Part shown: positions 36,396 through 45,368 of the stretch, one piece after another | Layout: every line of letters starts with the position of its first letter | Numbering within the stretch: position 1 is the first letter of the stretch | Source: Leadbetterella lacunae | GTDB taxonomy: Bacteria > Bacteroidota > Bacteroidia > Cytophagales > Spirosomataceae | Direction: 5' to 3' | Assembly: GCF_042649125.1 (NCBI RefSeq) | Contig: NZ_JBHRYQ010000001.1 | Span: 4,712,001-4,776,000 of the forward strand | Length of the DNA stretch: 64,000 bases | The notes under the pieces: model-generated | The model's database searches: none | Told to the model about the DNA's origin: nothing | What the model saw: only the letters and a program-made list of their open reading frames with translations | Position numbers and translations under genes: made by a program

Positions 36396-37064
36396 ATGAA
36401 AATTTCAATAAAATTAGTTTTTACCACGCTTTTTTTAACCTTTAGTCAAATATCATTTGGTCAAGTGACTTTAAAAAATTCTTTGGATTCTTTGAGTTAC
36501 GCAATCGGAATTAATGTTGGGGATAATATTAGAAATCAGAAGATTAACGCGAATGTAGAAGTTTTGGCAAAGGCCATTAAAGACGCCATCGCAAATAATA
36601 AATCAGTAATGAGCTCTGACGTTAGTGGGGCTTTTATTCAATCTTATTTTCAAAAGGCCGCAAATAAAGTGGGCGATGAAAATAAAAAGACAGGAGATGC
36701 GTTTTTAATTGCAAACAAAACCAAGACGGGTGTAACTACACTTCCTAGTGGTTTGCAGTACAAAATACTTAAAATGGTAGACGGGCCTAAGCCAACTGCT
36801 ACTGACAAAGTAAAAGTACATTACCACGGAACACTTATTGACGGTACAGTTTTTGATAGCTCGGTTAATAGAGGTGAACCCGCAACTTTTGGAGTTACAC
36901 AAGTTATTAAAGGATGGGTTGAGGCTTTGCAACTGATGACTGTTGGGTCAAAATGGACTGTTTATGTACCGTCGGATTTAGCTTATGGAACTCAAGGACC
37001 TCCTTCTATTGGCCCTAATCAAGTGTTGATTTTTGATATTGAATTGTTAGAAATAGTAAAATAA
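36396..37064 (+). CDS. Exported FKBP-type peptidyl-prolyl isomerase
   Basis: A 222-residue Mip/FkpA-like protein. A signal peptide (KLVFTTLFLTFSQISFGQ) precedes a helical dimerisation region (about 25-105, LDSLSYAIGINVGDNIR). The FKBP domain (about 110-222) has VKVHYHGTLIDGTVFDSS, FGVTQVIKGWVEALQLM and YGTQGPPSIGPNQVLIFDIELL. It speeds proline isomerisation during folding of exported proteins in the periplasm. The CTP protease gene follows by 46 nt, so the two may be co-transcribed as envelope quality-control genes. Confidence 0.95.
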   Translation: MKISIKLVFTTLFLTFSQISFGQVTLKNSLDSLSYAIGINVGDNIRNQKINANVEVLAKAIKDAIANNKSVMSSDVSGAFIQSYFQKAANKVGDENKKTGDAFLIANKTKTGVTTLPSGLQYKILKMVDGPKPTATDKVKVHYHGTLIDGTVFDSSVNRGEPATFGVTQVIKGWVEALQLMTVGSKWTVYVPSDLAYGTQGPPSIGPNQVLIFDIELLEIVK

Positions 37065-37110
37065 CCAGCCAGTTTTCTTATATTTAGACTATTGGTTAAA
37101 ATCTAATTAA

Positions 37111-39189
37111 ATGAAGAAAAGAATTTTAATTTCGTTATTGTGGGTAGGAAGCGTTGCAGCTTTTGCTCAAAACGATGCCCCAAAATATAGTTACGACAAC
37201 CTTGAACCTACGGCTTCACAGTCAAAGGTAGAGGCTTTTGTTACTCAGTTTTTGAACAATTATCACTACAAGAAATTTTTGGTAAACGATTCCCTTTCTG
37301 CCAAGGTTTGGGACAATTTCATAGAAAACGTAGACGGTTCAAAAGCGTATTTTACAAAACAAGAAATTGATGGCTTTGAAAAATACAGATACACCATCGA
37401 TGAGTCTTTGTTAACCGGTAATCTGTCGGCCCCATTTGATGTTTTCAATGCTTACAGAACAAAGTATAAGCAGCGACATGCCTATATAAAGAACTTCTTA
37501 AGTAAGCCACTTGACTTCACTACAAACGAAACCTATGAAGTAAATAGGTCAAAAGCTCCTTGGGCAACTTCGGAAAAAGAATTAGATAAAATTTGGGATA
37601 AAATTATATTAAGCCAAGCTTTAGGATTAAAGCTTTCAGGAACTTCAGACAGTGCAATCGTATCTATTTTAAATAAGAGATACGATATGTATGAGTCACG
37701 CGTATTAAAGTGGAGATCAGAAGATATATTTCAAACTTTTGTAAACTCATTTACTGAGATTATTGACCCGCATACTTCATTTATGATTCCTAGTACTGCG
37801 GCTCAGTTTAATATTGAGATGAGCCAGTCGCTAGAGGGTATAGGTGCTACGCTTAAAAACGAAGGCGATTATGTAATGATAGTAGATGTAGTGCCAGGTG
37901 GCCCATTGTTTAAAAATGGGAATGGAGCCAAAAATGATTATATCTTGGCAGTTGCTCAGGGAGATGATGGTGAGTTTCAGGACATAATAGGATGGTTGAC
38001 AGACGATGCAGTTAAACTAATAAGAGGTAAGAAAGGAACAATAGTAAGACTTAAGCTTTTACCACAAGATTCTCCCGTGGGAACTGAACCAAAAATATTA
38101 AGAATAGAAAGAGAGAAAATTAAATTAGAAGAGGCCGTTGCCAAATCTGAGGTTATTGATTTCAAACACGAAAAGAAAACATATAAAATTGGAGTAATAG
38201 ATATCCCGATGTTCTATAGAGATTTTGAATATGCTAGAAAAGGGGGGGATTTTCAAAGTACCACAAAAGACGTTAAGCAGTTTTTAATTGATTTCGAAGA
38301 AAAGGGTGTTGACGGAGTATTAATAGACTTGAGAAATAACGGTGGAGGTTCATTGACAGAAGCCATTAACCTTACAGGTTTGTTTATTACAGAAGGTCCA
38401 GTAGTGCAAAGACGCACAGGCAGAGGCAAAGTTGACGTAGAGTCAGATACTGATAAAGAATTGGTTTATAACGGTCCTTTAATGATTTTACAAAATCGTT
38501 TTAGTGCTTCGGCTTCGGAGATTTTTGCTGGGGCTATTCAAGACTACAAAAGAGGATTGATAGTAGGTGAAAGATCGTACGGGAAAGGTACAGTTCAGCA
38601 GTTGGTAGACCTTGATCAGTTTTTGAACTCACCGAGACAGGCGTCTAGAAATAAAAATGGTGTTGGAGCTAATTCAGGTTCTTCAAACATGGGTTTTGAA
38701 GAGAAAGAGCGTTTTGGTCAGTTGAAATTAACTACTGAGAAGTTTTACAGAATTACTGGAAATAGTACTCAACTTAAAGGAGTAGAGCCTGACATTTCAT
38801 TACCTTCACCTTTTAGCCCTGACGAAAACGGTGAAAGTTCTCAGCCAACAGCTTTGCCTTACGATGAGGTGGAAAAGGCAAACTTTGTAAAAGTTAATTC
38901 TATAAATGACAAATTGGTTTCTAAACTAAACGGGAAGTTTCAAAGTAGACTCAAGTCTGATCCAGAACTTATTGATTTGGTAGATGAGTTGAATGAGTAC
39001 AAATTATTGAAAGATAAAAATGAATACTCATTAAATTACGAAGTTAGAAAGAAGGAAAAGGAAGAATCTGAAAAGAGAAGAACTGCGATGAAGAAATTGA
39101 ACAAAGCAAAAGATTCTGAAAAGGAAAATGACATTTATCTTACTGAATCAGAAAGAATATTATGTGAGTTGATTTCAGGTTCGAAATAA
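37111..39189 (+). CDS. prc: C-terminal processing protease (Prc/Tsp, S41A)
   Basis: A 692-residue periplasmic protease that trims or degrades proteins by their C-termini. A signal peptide (KKRILISLLWVGSVAAFAQ) leads. An N-terminal helical region is followed by a PDZ domain (about 240-325, IGATLKNEGDYVMIVDVVPG) and the catalytic core. The nucleophile Ser is in NRFSASASEIFAG and the Lys is in GERSYGKGTVQ. A Tsp-type C-terminal domain (DUF3340-like, about 560-690) is Lys/Glu-rich and coiled. It follows the FKBP gene closely. Confidence 0.95.
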   Translation: MKKRILISLLWVGSVAAFAQNDAPKYSYDNLEPTASQSKVEAFVTQFLNNYHYKKFLVNDSLSAKVWDNFIENVDGSKAYFTKQEIDGFEKYRYTIDESLLTGNLSAPFDVFNAYRTKYKQRHAYIKNFLSKPLDFTTNETYEVNRSKAPWATSEKELDKIWDKIILSQALGLKLSGTSDSAIVSILNKRYDMYESRVLKWRSEDIFQTFVNSFTEIIDPHTSFMIPSTAAQFNIEMSQSLEGIGATLKNEGDYVMIVDVVPGGPLFKNGNGAKNDYILAVAQGDDGEFQDIIGWLTDDAVKLIRGKKGTIVRLKLLPQDSPVGTEPKILRIEREKIKLEEAVAKSEVIDFKHEKKTYKIGVIDIPMFYRDFEYARKGGDFQSTTKDVKQFLIDFEEKGVDGVLIDLRNNGGGSLTEAINLTGLFITEGPVVQRRTGRGKVDVESDTDKELVYNGPLMILQNRFSASASEIFAGAIQDYKRGLIVGERSYGKGTVQQLVDLDQFLNSPRQASRNKNGVGANSGSSNMGFEEKERFGQLKLTTEKFYRITGNSTQLKGVEPDISLPSPFSPDENGESSQPTALPYDEVEKANFVKVNSINDKLVSKLNGKFQSRLKSDPELIDLVDELNEYKLLKDKNEYSLNYEVRKKEKEESEKRRTAMKKLNKAKDSEKENDIYLTESERILCELISGSK

Positions 39190-39216
39190 GAAAATGAACC
39201 GAGAATGGTAAAAAGT

Positions 39217-39249
39217 AAAAGCTCAACGAAAGTTGAGCTTTTATTATTT
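39217..39249. terminator. Bidirectional terminator between prc and the polyprenyl synthase gene
   Basis: AAAAGCTCAAC / GTTGAGCTTTT, 11-bp perfect stem with a stable GAAA tetraloop. T runs on both strands. Confidence 0.92.
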
Positions 39250-40218
39250 TGTACGGTCTATGGTGTACTGAATAAGGTTTTTAAGTGAGTCGCGGTATTC
39301 TGACTGTGGGTAAAAATCTAAAATCTCAAAAGCTTCGTCTACATAAGTCTGCATTATCTTTTGTGTATATTCTATCCCTCCTGATTTTTTCACAAATTGA
39401 ATCACCTCTGCTACTTTGGCGGGCTTGTTAGATTCATTTTTAATCAGATTGATTATCTTCCTTTTCGTTAGCCAACTTGACTGGTTTAGTGCATATATGA
39501 GCGGTAAGGTCATCTTTTTTTCTTTGATGTCTATACCTGTAGGTTTTCCAATTTCCTCGTCACCAAAGTCAAACAAGTCGTCTTTAATCTGAAAAGCCAT
39601 ACCTATCTTTTCGCCTAAAAGTCGAGCTTTTTCTGTGGAGGCTTCATCAGCACCAGTTGAAGCGGCACCTACTGCACAGCAAGAGGCTATTAGAGAGGCC
39701 GTTTTTTGTCTTATTACTTCAAAGTAAATATCTTCTGTAATGTCGAGTTTTCTAGCTTTTTCAATTTGAAGAAGTTCGCCTTCACTCATTTCCTTCACGG
39801 CATTGTTTACAATACCCATCAGGTCGTAGTCTTTGTTTTTTATACTAAGGTCAAGTGCTTTGGTGAGCAGGAAGTCACCAACTAGAACTGCAATTTTGTT
39901 TTTCCAAAGTGCATTAATAGAGAAAAAGCCGCGTCTGTAGTTTGAGTCATCCACAACGTCGTCGTGAACTAACGAAGCCGTATGAACGAGTTCAATCAAG
40001 GCTGCACCTCGGTAAGTTGAGTCTTGAATTTGCCCAACGGTTCCCGCCGTAAGAAACACAAACATGGGTCTTATTTGTTTCCCTTTACGATGTACTATAT
40101 ACTTCGTGATTTGGTCGAGAAGCATCACGTTCGTCTTCATAGAATCTTTAAACTTCTTTTCGAAGTTTTTCATCTCTACAGCGATCGGAGCTTGTATATC
40201 GGATATTGAAATTGTCAT
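39244..40218 (-). CDS. Polyprenyl (octaprenyl-type) diphosphate synthase
   Basis: Long-chain trans-prenyl transferase, probably supplying the menaquinone side chain. The first aspartate motif is Asp86-Asp87-VV-Asp90 in LVHDDVVDDS, and the second is in FQIKDDLFDFGD. A GKQIRPMFVFLTAG stretch and GFFSINALWKNKIAVLVGDFLL also fit IspB-type enzymes. Chain length cannot be read reliably from sequence. The gene is monocistronic and ends at a terminator shared with prc. Confidence 0.93.
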   Translation of the reverse strand: MTISISDIQAPIAVEMKNFEKKFKDSMKTNVMLLDQITKYIVHRKGKQIRPMFVFLTAGTVGQIQDSTYRGAALIELVHTASLVHDDVVDDSNYRRGFFSINALWKNKIAVLVGDFLLTKALDLSIKNKDYDLMGIVNNAVKEMSEGELLQIEKARKLDITEDIYFEVIRQKTASLIASCCAVGAASTGADEASTEKARLLGEKIGMAFQIKDDLFDFGDEEIGKPTGIDIKEKKMTLPLIYALNQSSWLTKRKIINLIKNESNKPAKVAEVIQFVKKSGGIEYTQKIMQTYVDEAFEILDFYPQSEYRDSLKNLIQYTIDRTK

Positions 40219-40441
40219 TTATGGATTAAAAGACCCAAGAATAAAGGGAAGTAATTTAAAATGAAAATATTTTGGCTTAATGAGGGCAAATTTAACCAAT
40301 ATTATTATTTATTGTATATCAAAGTCATATAATAAACACGGAATGTGTTTTTTTGTTAAAAAAAAACACATAAATGTATAATTCAGACAAACTCTTAATT
40401 CTAAAAAAGTAGAAAAATGTTTTTTTTATTAATGTTTGGTT

Positions 40442-40449
40442 TAAATTTG
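40442..40449 (+). promoter_or_regulatory. -7 promoter box of a candidate small RNA
   Basis: TAAATTTG followed by TGG fits TAnnTTTG. The -33 position is only a run of Ts. Confidence 0.4.
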
Positions 40450-40455
40450 TGGATT

Positions 40456-40577
40456 ATGTCAGTTAATTAAACATGAATCAAGATAATTAATAATCAATCC
40501 ATTACGATTTAAAAACTTTTTCCTGACAAATTTAGCGAACAAATAGGCCCGACAATTTAGTCGGGTTTTATTTTTAT
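40456..40577 (+). ncRNA. Candidate small RNA upstream of hisH
   Basis: The stretch from the TAAATTTG box to an intrinsic terminator at 40548-40577 would give a transcript of about 120 nt. It contains no frame longer than five codons. The hisH promoter overlaps the tail of the terminator, so the transcript is separate from the his mRNA. Both ends are predicted from motifs alone. Confidence 0.35.
40548..40577 (+). terminator. Intrinsic terminator upstream of hisH
   Basis: CCCGAC / GTCGGG perfect 6-bp stem, 6-nt loop, then TTTTATTTTT. Confidence 0.85.
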
Positions 40578-40608
40578 TGAAGTATTTAGATATAAAACCG
40601 TAATTTTG
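40577..40608 (+). promoter_or_regulatory. Promoter of the hisHAF operon
   Basis: TTG at 40577-40579, 21-nt spacer, TAATTTTG at 40601-40608. The leader before the hisH ATG (40632) is only about 20 nt, leaving no room for an attenuator. Confidence 0.7.
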
Positions 40609-40631
40609 AAACGAATTAGTAAGTCTTTATA

Positions 40632-41240
40632 ATGACCAAAGAAATTTTAAAACCTCAAGTTTCAATTATAAAATATAATGCAGGTAATATCATGTCTGTG
40701 ATATACGCATTAGAACGAATTGGAGCTACGTATGAACTTACAGACGATCCTCAGAAATTAGAAAATGCGGAGAAGATAATATTCCCTGGAGTAGGAGAGG
40801 CGGGCTCGGCCATGAAAAGCCTAAAGGAAAGCGGTTTGGATAAGTTGATTCCTCACTTAAAGCAGCCGTTTTTGGGAACCTGCGTAGGTATGCAGCTTTT
40901 ATGTGCTCACTCTGAAGAGAGCGATACCGATTGTTTGGGTATTTTTGATATTCCCATAATTAAATTTCCAAAGAAGGCTGGTTTTAAAATCCCACAAACT
41001 GGTTGGAATTCTATTACAAACCTAAAAACGCCTCTTTGCGAACATGTAAATGAAGAAGCATACGTGTATTATAATCACGGCTATTATGCTCCTTTGTGTG
41101 ACTTTACAGTTGCTCAAACCGACTATGTGTTGCCTTATTCGGCGATTTTACAAAAAGACAACTTTTATGCTTGCCAGTTTCACTCCGAAATTAGCGGAAT
41201 GGTAGGCCAACAAATATTTCAGAATTTTTTAGCTCTTTAA
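40632..41240 (+). CDS. hisH: Imidazole glycerol phosphate synthase glutaminase subunit
   Basis: Class I glutamine amidotransferase that feeds ammonia to HisF. Catalytic Cys84 is in LGTCVGMQLL and the His/Glu pair is in FHSEISG (His184, Glu186). The 202-residue length is normal. It is followed by hisA after 8 nt and then overlapping hisF. The N-terminus has a short extension (MTKEILKPQVSIIKY) before the usual I-x-Y-x-GN start. Confidence 0.95.
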   Translation: MTKEILKPQVSIIKYNAGNIMSVIYALERIGATYELTDDPQKLENAEKIIFPGVGEAGSAMKSLKESGLDKLIPHLKQPFLGTCVGMQLLCAHSEESDTDCLGIFDIPIIKFPKKAGFKIPQTGWNSITNLKTPLCEHVNEEAYVYYNHGYYAPLCDFTVAQTDYVLPYSAILQKDNFYACQFHSEISGMVGQQIFQNFLAL

Positions 41241-41248
41241 TTAATAAC

Positions 41249-41971
41249 ATGATTCAGATTATTCCTGCTATTGATATCATAGATGGCAAATGTGTACGAT
41301 TAACTCAGGGCGACTACGCTCAAAAAAAAATATACAACGAAAGTCCGCTCGAAGTAGCTAAAGAGTTTGAAGCGGCGGGTATTCAGAGGTTGCATCTTGT
41401 TGATTTGGATGGAGCTAAGCAAAAGAAAATAGTTAACCATAAGGTTCTGGAAGCTATTGCTACTCAAACTAACCTTTCGATTGATTTTGGAGGGGGCATA
41501 CAGTCAGACGAGGCTATTAAAATGGCTTTTGAATATGGTGCAAAGCAAGTTACTGGTGGCAGTATAGCTGTGAAAAATCCTGAAATGTTTATGAACTGGC
41601 TCGAAACTTTTGGTTCTGAAAAAATAATATTGGGAGCTGACGCTAAAAATGAAAAAATTGCGATTAGCGGCTGGGAGGAAGATACGGATGTTTCAGTATT
41701 TGACTTCTTGGAAAAATATATAGCAAAAGGCATAAAGTATACAATTAGTACCGACGTGGCCAAAGACGGCCTGTTGGAAGGCCCCTCGTTTGATTTATAT
41801 AGTCAAATGCAAAATAAATTCCCTGAGTTGCATATAATAGCTAGCGGTGGTGTGAGTGTTATGGCCGATATAGAAAAGCTAAACGATGCCAATATTTATG
41901 GTGTTATAGTAGGAAAAGCTATTTATGAAGGACGTATTTCCTTAAAAGAAATCAAGAATTTTTTATGCTAA
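41249..41971 (+). CDS. hisA: ProFAR isomerase HisA
   Basis: Isomerises ProFAR to PRFAR in histidine synthesis. It is a (beta/alpha)8 barrel, 240 residues, with the general-base region IIPAIDIIDGKCVRL (Asp8) and the second half LLEGPSFDLYSQM, HIIASGGVSVMADI with the phosphate-binding GVIVGKAIYEG. Its 3' end overlaps hisF by seven bases. Confidence 0.96.
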   Translation: MIQIIPAIDIIDGKCVRLTQGDYAQKKIYNESPLEVAKEFEAAGIQRLHLVDLDGAKQKKIVNHKVLEAIATQTNLSIDFGGGIQSDEAIKMAFEYGAKQVTGGSIAVKNPEMFMNWLETFGSEKIILGADAKNEKIAISGWEEDTDVSVFDFLEKYIAKGIKYTISTDVAKDGLLEGPSFDLYSQMQNKFPELHIIASGGVSVMADIEKLNDANIYGVIVGKAIYEGRISLKEIKNFLC

Positions 41972-42720
41972 CAAAAAGAATAATTCCTTGCTTAGATATA
42001 AAAGATGGACGTACTGTAAAAGGTACGAACTTTGTAAACCTAAGAGATGCCGGTGATCCAGTTGAATTAGCAGCTGAATATGCCCTTCAAGGAGCAGACG
42101 AACTTGTTTTTTTAGATATCACAGCTACAGTAGAGGAGCGTAAAACCTTACTTGAGTTGGTGTATCGAGTTGCTCATGCGGTCAATATCCCTTTTTGTGT
42201 AGGTGGAGGTATCGGTTCTATAAATGATGTTTCTAAACTACTAAATGCAGGTGCTGATAAAGTTTCTATAAACTCTTCGGCTGTTAGGAACCCGCAATTA
42301 GTGTATGACTTAGCTAAAGAGTTCGGAAGCCAATGTATTGTAGTGGCCATTGATACTCGAAATGTAGAAGGTACAAACCTAGTGCATACCCATGGGGGCC
42401 GCAAAGGTACAGATATAGAAACATTGGCTTGGGCAAAGCAGATAGAAGAATTAGGTGCCGGAGAAATCTTGTTGACTTCGATGGATGCTGATGGCACAAA
42501 GGCGGGTTTTGCAAATACCTTAACTTCGCAGATTTCAACTTCAGTTAATATTCCTGTTATTGCATCTGGAGGAGCGGGCTCTATGGAACACTTTCACGAA
42601 GTTTTTACGGTAGGTAATGCCGATGCAGGTTTAGCCGCAAGTATATTTCACTTTAGAGAAATTCCAATCCCTGATTTGAAAAAATACCTTTCAAATAAGG
42701 GGCTGGCTATTCGAATGTGA
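41965..42720 (+). CDS. hisF: Imidazole glycerol phosphate synthase cyclase subunit
   Basis: Partners HisH to make IGP and AICAR. (beta/alpha)8 barrel of 251 residues with Asp11 in RIIPCLDIKDGRTVKG, IPFCVGGGIGSI, LLTSMDADGTKAGF and IPVIASGGAGSMEHF. It is the last his gene here; lon starts 126 nt later. Confidence 0.97.
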   Translation: MLTKRIIPCLDIKDGRTVKGTNFVNLRDAGDPVELAAEYALQGADELVFLDITATVEERKTLLELVYRVAHAVNIPFCVGGGIGSINDVSKLLNAGADKVSINSSAVRNPQLVYDLAKEFGSQCIVVAIDTRNVEGTNLVHTHGGRKGTDIETLAWAKQIEELGAGEILLTSMDADGTKAGFANTLTSQISTSVNIPVIASGGAGSMEHFHEVFTVGNADAGLAASIFHFREIPIPDLKKYLSNKGLAIRM

Positions 42721-42722
42721 CA

Positions 42723-42826
42723 TTTTGCCATGTTTTGCCACTGTGGCATTAGCTTTGACAAATATTTTAATACTATTTTTTGTTTACGAATGGCTTTTTG
42801 ACTATTTTCAAATTGTCATTTTGACA
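42723..42826 (+). promoter_or_regulatory. Cluster of short repeats and dyads before lon
   Basis: TTTTGCCA occurs at 42723-42730 and again ten bases later at 42733-42740, and the second copy forms a dyad TGCCA-CTG-TGGCA (42736-42748). A second dyad TGTCA-TTT-TGACA lies at 42814-42826. A plausible promoter (TTTG at 42754, ATTTTTTG ending 42782) sits between. These may bind a regulator of lon. Confidence 0.35.
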
Positions 42827-42846
42827 TATAAAACCACCTTGAGTTA

Positions 42847-45318
42847 ATGCAAGATTTTGAAAAAATAATGAATTTGGAGCTTTCAGGAAGAAATTTAGAA
42901 AGTGTTGAAATGATAGAGATAGCTCCACCAGACGAAGTCATGGAAGATGCTAACAATCTTCCTGAAGTTTTGTCCATACTTCCGCTAAGAAATACGGTCC
43001 TTTTTCCGGGCATAGTTATACCTGTGACCGTAACAAGAACTAAAGGGACGCGTTTAGTTAAAAAAGCATATAAAGGCGATAAAACCTTAGGGATAATTTC
43101 TCAGATAAGAACTACCAACGAAGAACCTTCTATAGATGACTTATATAAAGTCGGAACTATTGCTCATATTTTGAAGATGATAGTTTTGCCGGATGGTAAT
43201 GTAACCATTATTCTACAAGGCAGAAGAAGGTTTAAAGTGGAGGAGTTTTTGAAAGTAGAACCACATTTGACTGCAAAAGTTGAATACATCGAAGATCACT
43301 TCCCTAATCCAAAGAAAAAGGAAACCAAGGCTCTTATCCAAAGCTTAAAAGAAGCGGCACTTAATATTTTAAATTTAAATCCAGAGATACCAAGAGACGC
43401 TCAGATTGCGATAAATAATATTGATACGCCTAACTTCCTAACACATTTTCTTTCTTCAAACCTCAATGTAGGTATAGCTGAAAAGCAATTGCTTCTTGAG
43501 ACTTTTGACGGGTATGAGCAAGCTACCAAACTGCTTGAACATATGATGAAAGAGGTACAGGTTTTGGAAATCAAAAAAGATATTCAAAGCAAAGCGAGCT
43601 CGGATATAGATCAGCAACAAAAAGAATATTACCTCAGACAGCAAATAAAAGTGCTTCAGGAAGAGCTTGGAATGGATACGCCAGACCAAGAAGTAGAGAA
43701 GCTAAGAGCCAAAGGTGCCAAAAAAAGATGGAAACCAGAGGTGAATGAGCATTTTAACAAAGAGCTCAACAAAATCATGCGTATGAACTCAATGGCTCCA
43801 GAGTATGGTGTTTCACTGGGTTATGCAGAACTCTTGGTTGATTTGCCTTGGAATGAAATGTCGAAAGATAACTTTTCGCTTGCAAGAGCTAAAAAGATTT
43901 TAGATAACGACCATTTTGGGTTAACCAAAGTAAAAGAGCGTATTTTAGAATATCTCGCGGTTTTGAAACTTCGTCAAGACATGAAAGCCCCGTTGCTTTG
44001 TTTGTATGGCCCTCCAGGAGTAGGTAAAACCTCCCTTGGGAAGTCTATCGCGAAAGCTCTCGGAAGAGAATATGTAAGAATGGCCCTAGGTGGTGTGCAT
44101 GACGAAGCCGAGGTGAGAGGACATAGAAAAACTTACATAGGTGCTATGCCGGGTAAGATTATTCAGAATATTCAAAAGGCTAAAAAAAGTAATCCAGTTT
44201 TTATATTGGATGAAATAGATAAGATTTCTAAAGACCACAGAGGTGATCCATCATCTGCTTTGTTGGAGGTTTTGGATCCAGAGCAAAACTCTGCCTTTAA
44301 AGATAACTATTTGGAGGTTGAATACGACCTGTCAAATGTACTTTTTGTAGCTACTGCCAACTCTTTAGATAGTATTCAGCCTGCCCTTAGAGACAGAATG
44401 GAGATTATAGAATTGAGTGGATACACGGTAGAAGAGAAGCTTGAAATTGCAAAAAGACATCTTTTGCCTAAACAAATAGAGCAGCACGGAATGTCTTCCA
44501 CTATGATAAAATTAAACAATCAAGCGATTGTCAAAATCATAGAAGGTTACACACGTGAGTCGGGTGTTCGTAATTTGGAACAAAAAATAGGAAGTGTAGT
44601 CAGGAAAATAGCGAAAGCAGTAGCTATGGAAGAGGAATACAATCCAAACATCAAAGAAGCGGACATCGAAAGATTATTGGGTCAGCCGATTTTTGATAAA
44701 GACTTATATGAAGGCAATGATCTTGCGGGTGTAGTAACCGGTTTGGCCTGGACTCCCGTTGGTGGCGATATTTTGTTTATTGAAACAAACTTGAGTAAAG
44801 GAAAAGGCGTGTTGACTTTATCAGGTCAGCTTGGCGATGTCATGAAAGAATCGGCTGTAACGGCACTTTCTTATCTGAAATCACATGCCGACGAAATCGG
44901 CATTGATTATCGTGTGTTTAGTCAATATGACCTTCACATTCACGTGCCTCAAGGTGCGGTTCCCAAAGACGGCCCTTCGGCAGGTATTACGATGTTAGTT
45001 TCTATGGCTTCGATATTTACCCAAAGGAAAATCAAAAAAGACCTTGCCATGACTGGTGAGATAACTTTGAGAGGAAAAGTGCTTCCTGTTGGAGGGATAA
45101 AGGAAAAGATTCTTGCGGCAAAAAGGGCAAATATTAAGGACATCATAATGTGCTACAAAAACCAAAAAGACGTAGAAGAAATAGGCGAGGAGTATACAAA
45201 AGGTTTAACTTTCCACTATGTTAACTATGTAGAAGAGGTGATTGAGGTTGCCTTGCTTGAAGAAAAAGTTAAAAAGCCAATTGTGTTTACTTTTACGGAA
45301 GACAAAAAAGACTGTTAA
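42847..45318 (+). CDS. lon: ATP-dependent protease Lon
   Basis: Degrades damaged and regulatory proteins in the cytoplasm. Domains: LON substrate-binding N-terminus (about 40-240), a helical region, the AAA+ module (Walker A GPPGVGKT at 388-395, Walker B VFILDEIDKI), and the protease domain with Ser711 in PKDGPSAGITM and Lys754 in GGIKEKILAAKRA. The 823 residues are standard for LonA. It ends at a strong bidirectional terminator. Confidence 0.97.
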   Translation: MQDFEKIMNLELSGRNLESVEMIEIAPPDEVMEDANNLPEVLSILPLRNTVLFPGIVIPVTVTRTKGTRLVKKAYKGDKTLGIISQIRTTNEEPSIDDLYKVGTIAHILKMIVLPDGNVTIILQGRRRFKVEEFLKVEPHLTAKVEYIEDHFPNPKKKETKALIQSLKEAALNILNLNPEIPRDAQIAINNIDTPNFLTHFLSSNLNVGIAEKQLLLETFDGYEQATKLLEHMMKEVQVLEIKKDIQSKASSDIDQQQKEYYLRQQIKVLQEELGMDTPDQEVEKLRAKGAKKRWKPEVNEHFNKELNKIMRMNSMAPEYGVSLGYAELLVDLPWNEMSKDNFSLARAKKILDNDHFGLTKVKERILEYLAVLKLRQDMKAPLLCLYGPPGVGKTSLGKSIAKALGREYVRMALGGVHDEAEVRGHRKTYIGAMPGKIIQNIQKAKKSNPVFILDEIDKISKDHRGDPSSALLEVLDPEQNSAFKDNYLEVEYDLSNVLFVATANSLDSIQPALRDRMEIIELSGYTVEEKLEIAKRHLLPKQIEQHGMSSTMIKLNNQAIVKIIEGYTRESGVRNLEQKIGSVVRKIAKAVAMEEEYNPNIKEADIERLLGQPIFDKDLYEGNDLAGVVTGLAWTPVGGDILFIETNLSKGKGVLTLSGQLGDVMKESAVTALSYLKSHADEIGIDYRVFSQYDLHIHVPQGAVPKDGPSAGITMLVSMASIFTQRKIKKDLAMTGEITLRGKVLPVGGIKEKILAAKRANIKDIIMCYKNQKDVEEIGEEYTKGLTFHYVNYVEEVIEVALLEEKVKKPIVFTFTEDKKDC

Positions 45319-45337
45319 TGTTTTTGGAAATAAAAGT

Positions 45338-45367
45338 ATAAAAGCCCCCCGAAAGGAGGGCTTTTAT
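45338..45367. terminator. Bidirectional terminator between lon and the DUF1338 gene
   Basis: ATAAAAGCCCCCC / GGAGGGCTTTTAT with one mismatch and a GAAA loop; A/T runs flank both sides. Confidence 0.85.
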
Positions 45368-45368
45368 G

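Larger units (their letters stand above)
40219..40631. other. 413-nt intergenic region with a candidate small RNA and the hisH promoter
   Basis: No protein-coding frame is convincing here. The left part (40219-40440) is A/T-rich, and I see only the likely promoter region of the polyprenyl synthase gene. The right part holds, in order, a -7 box at 40442, a terminator at 40548-40577 and a second promoter at 40577-40608 for hisH, each listed separately. Confidence 0.7.
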
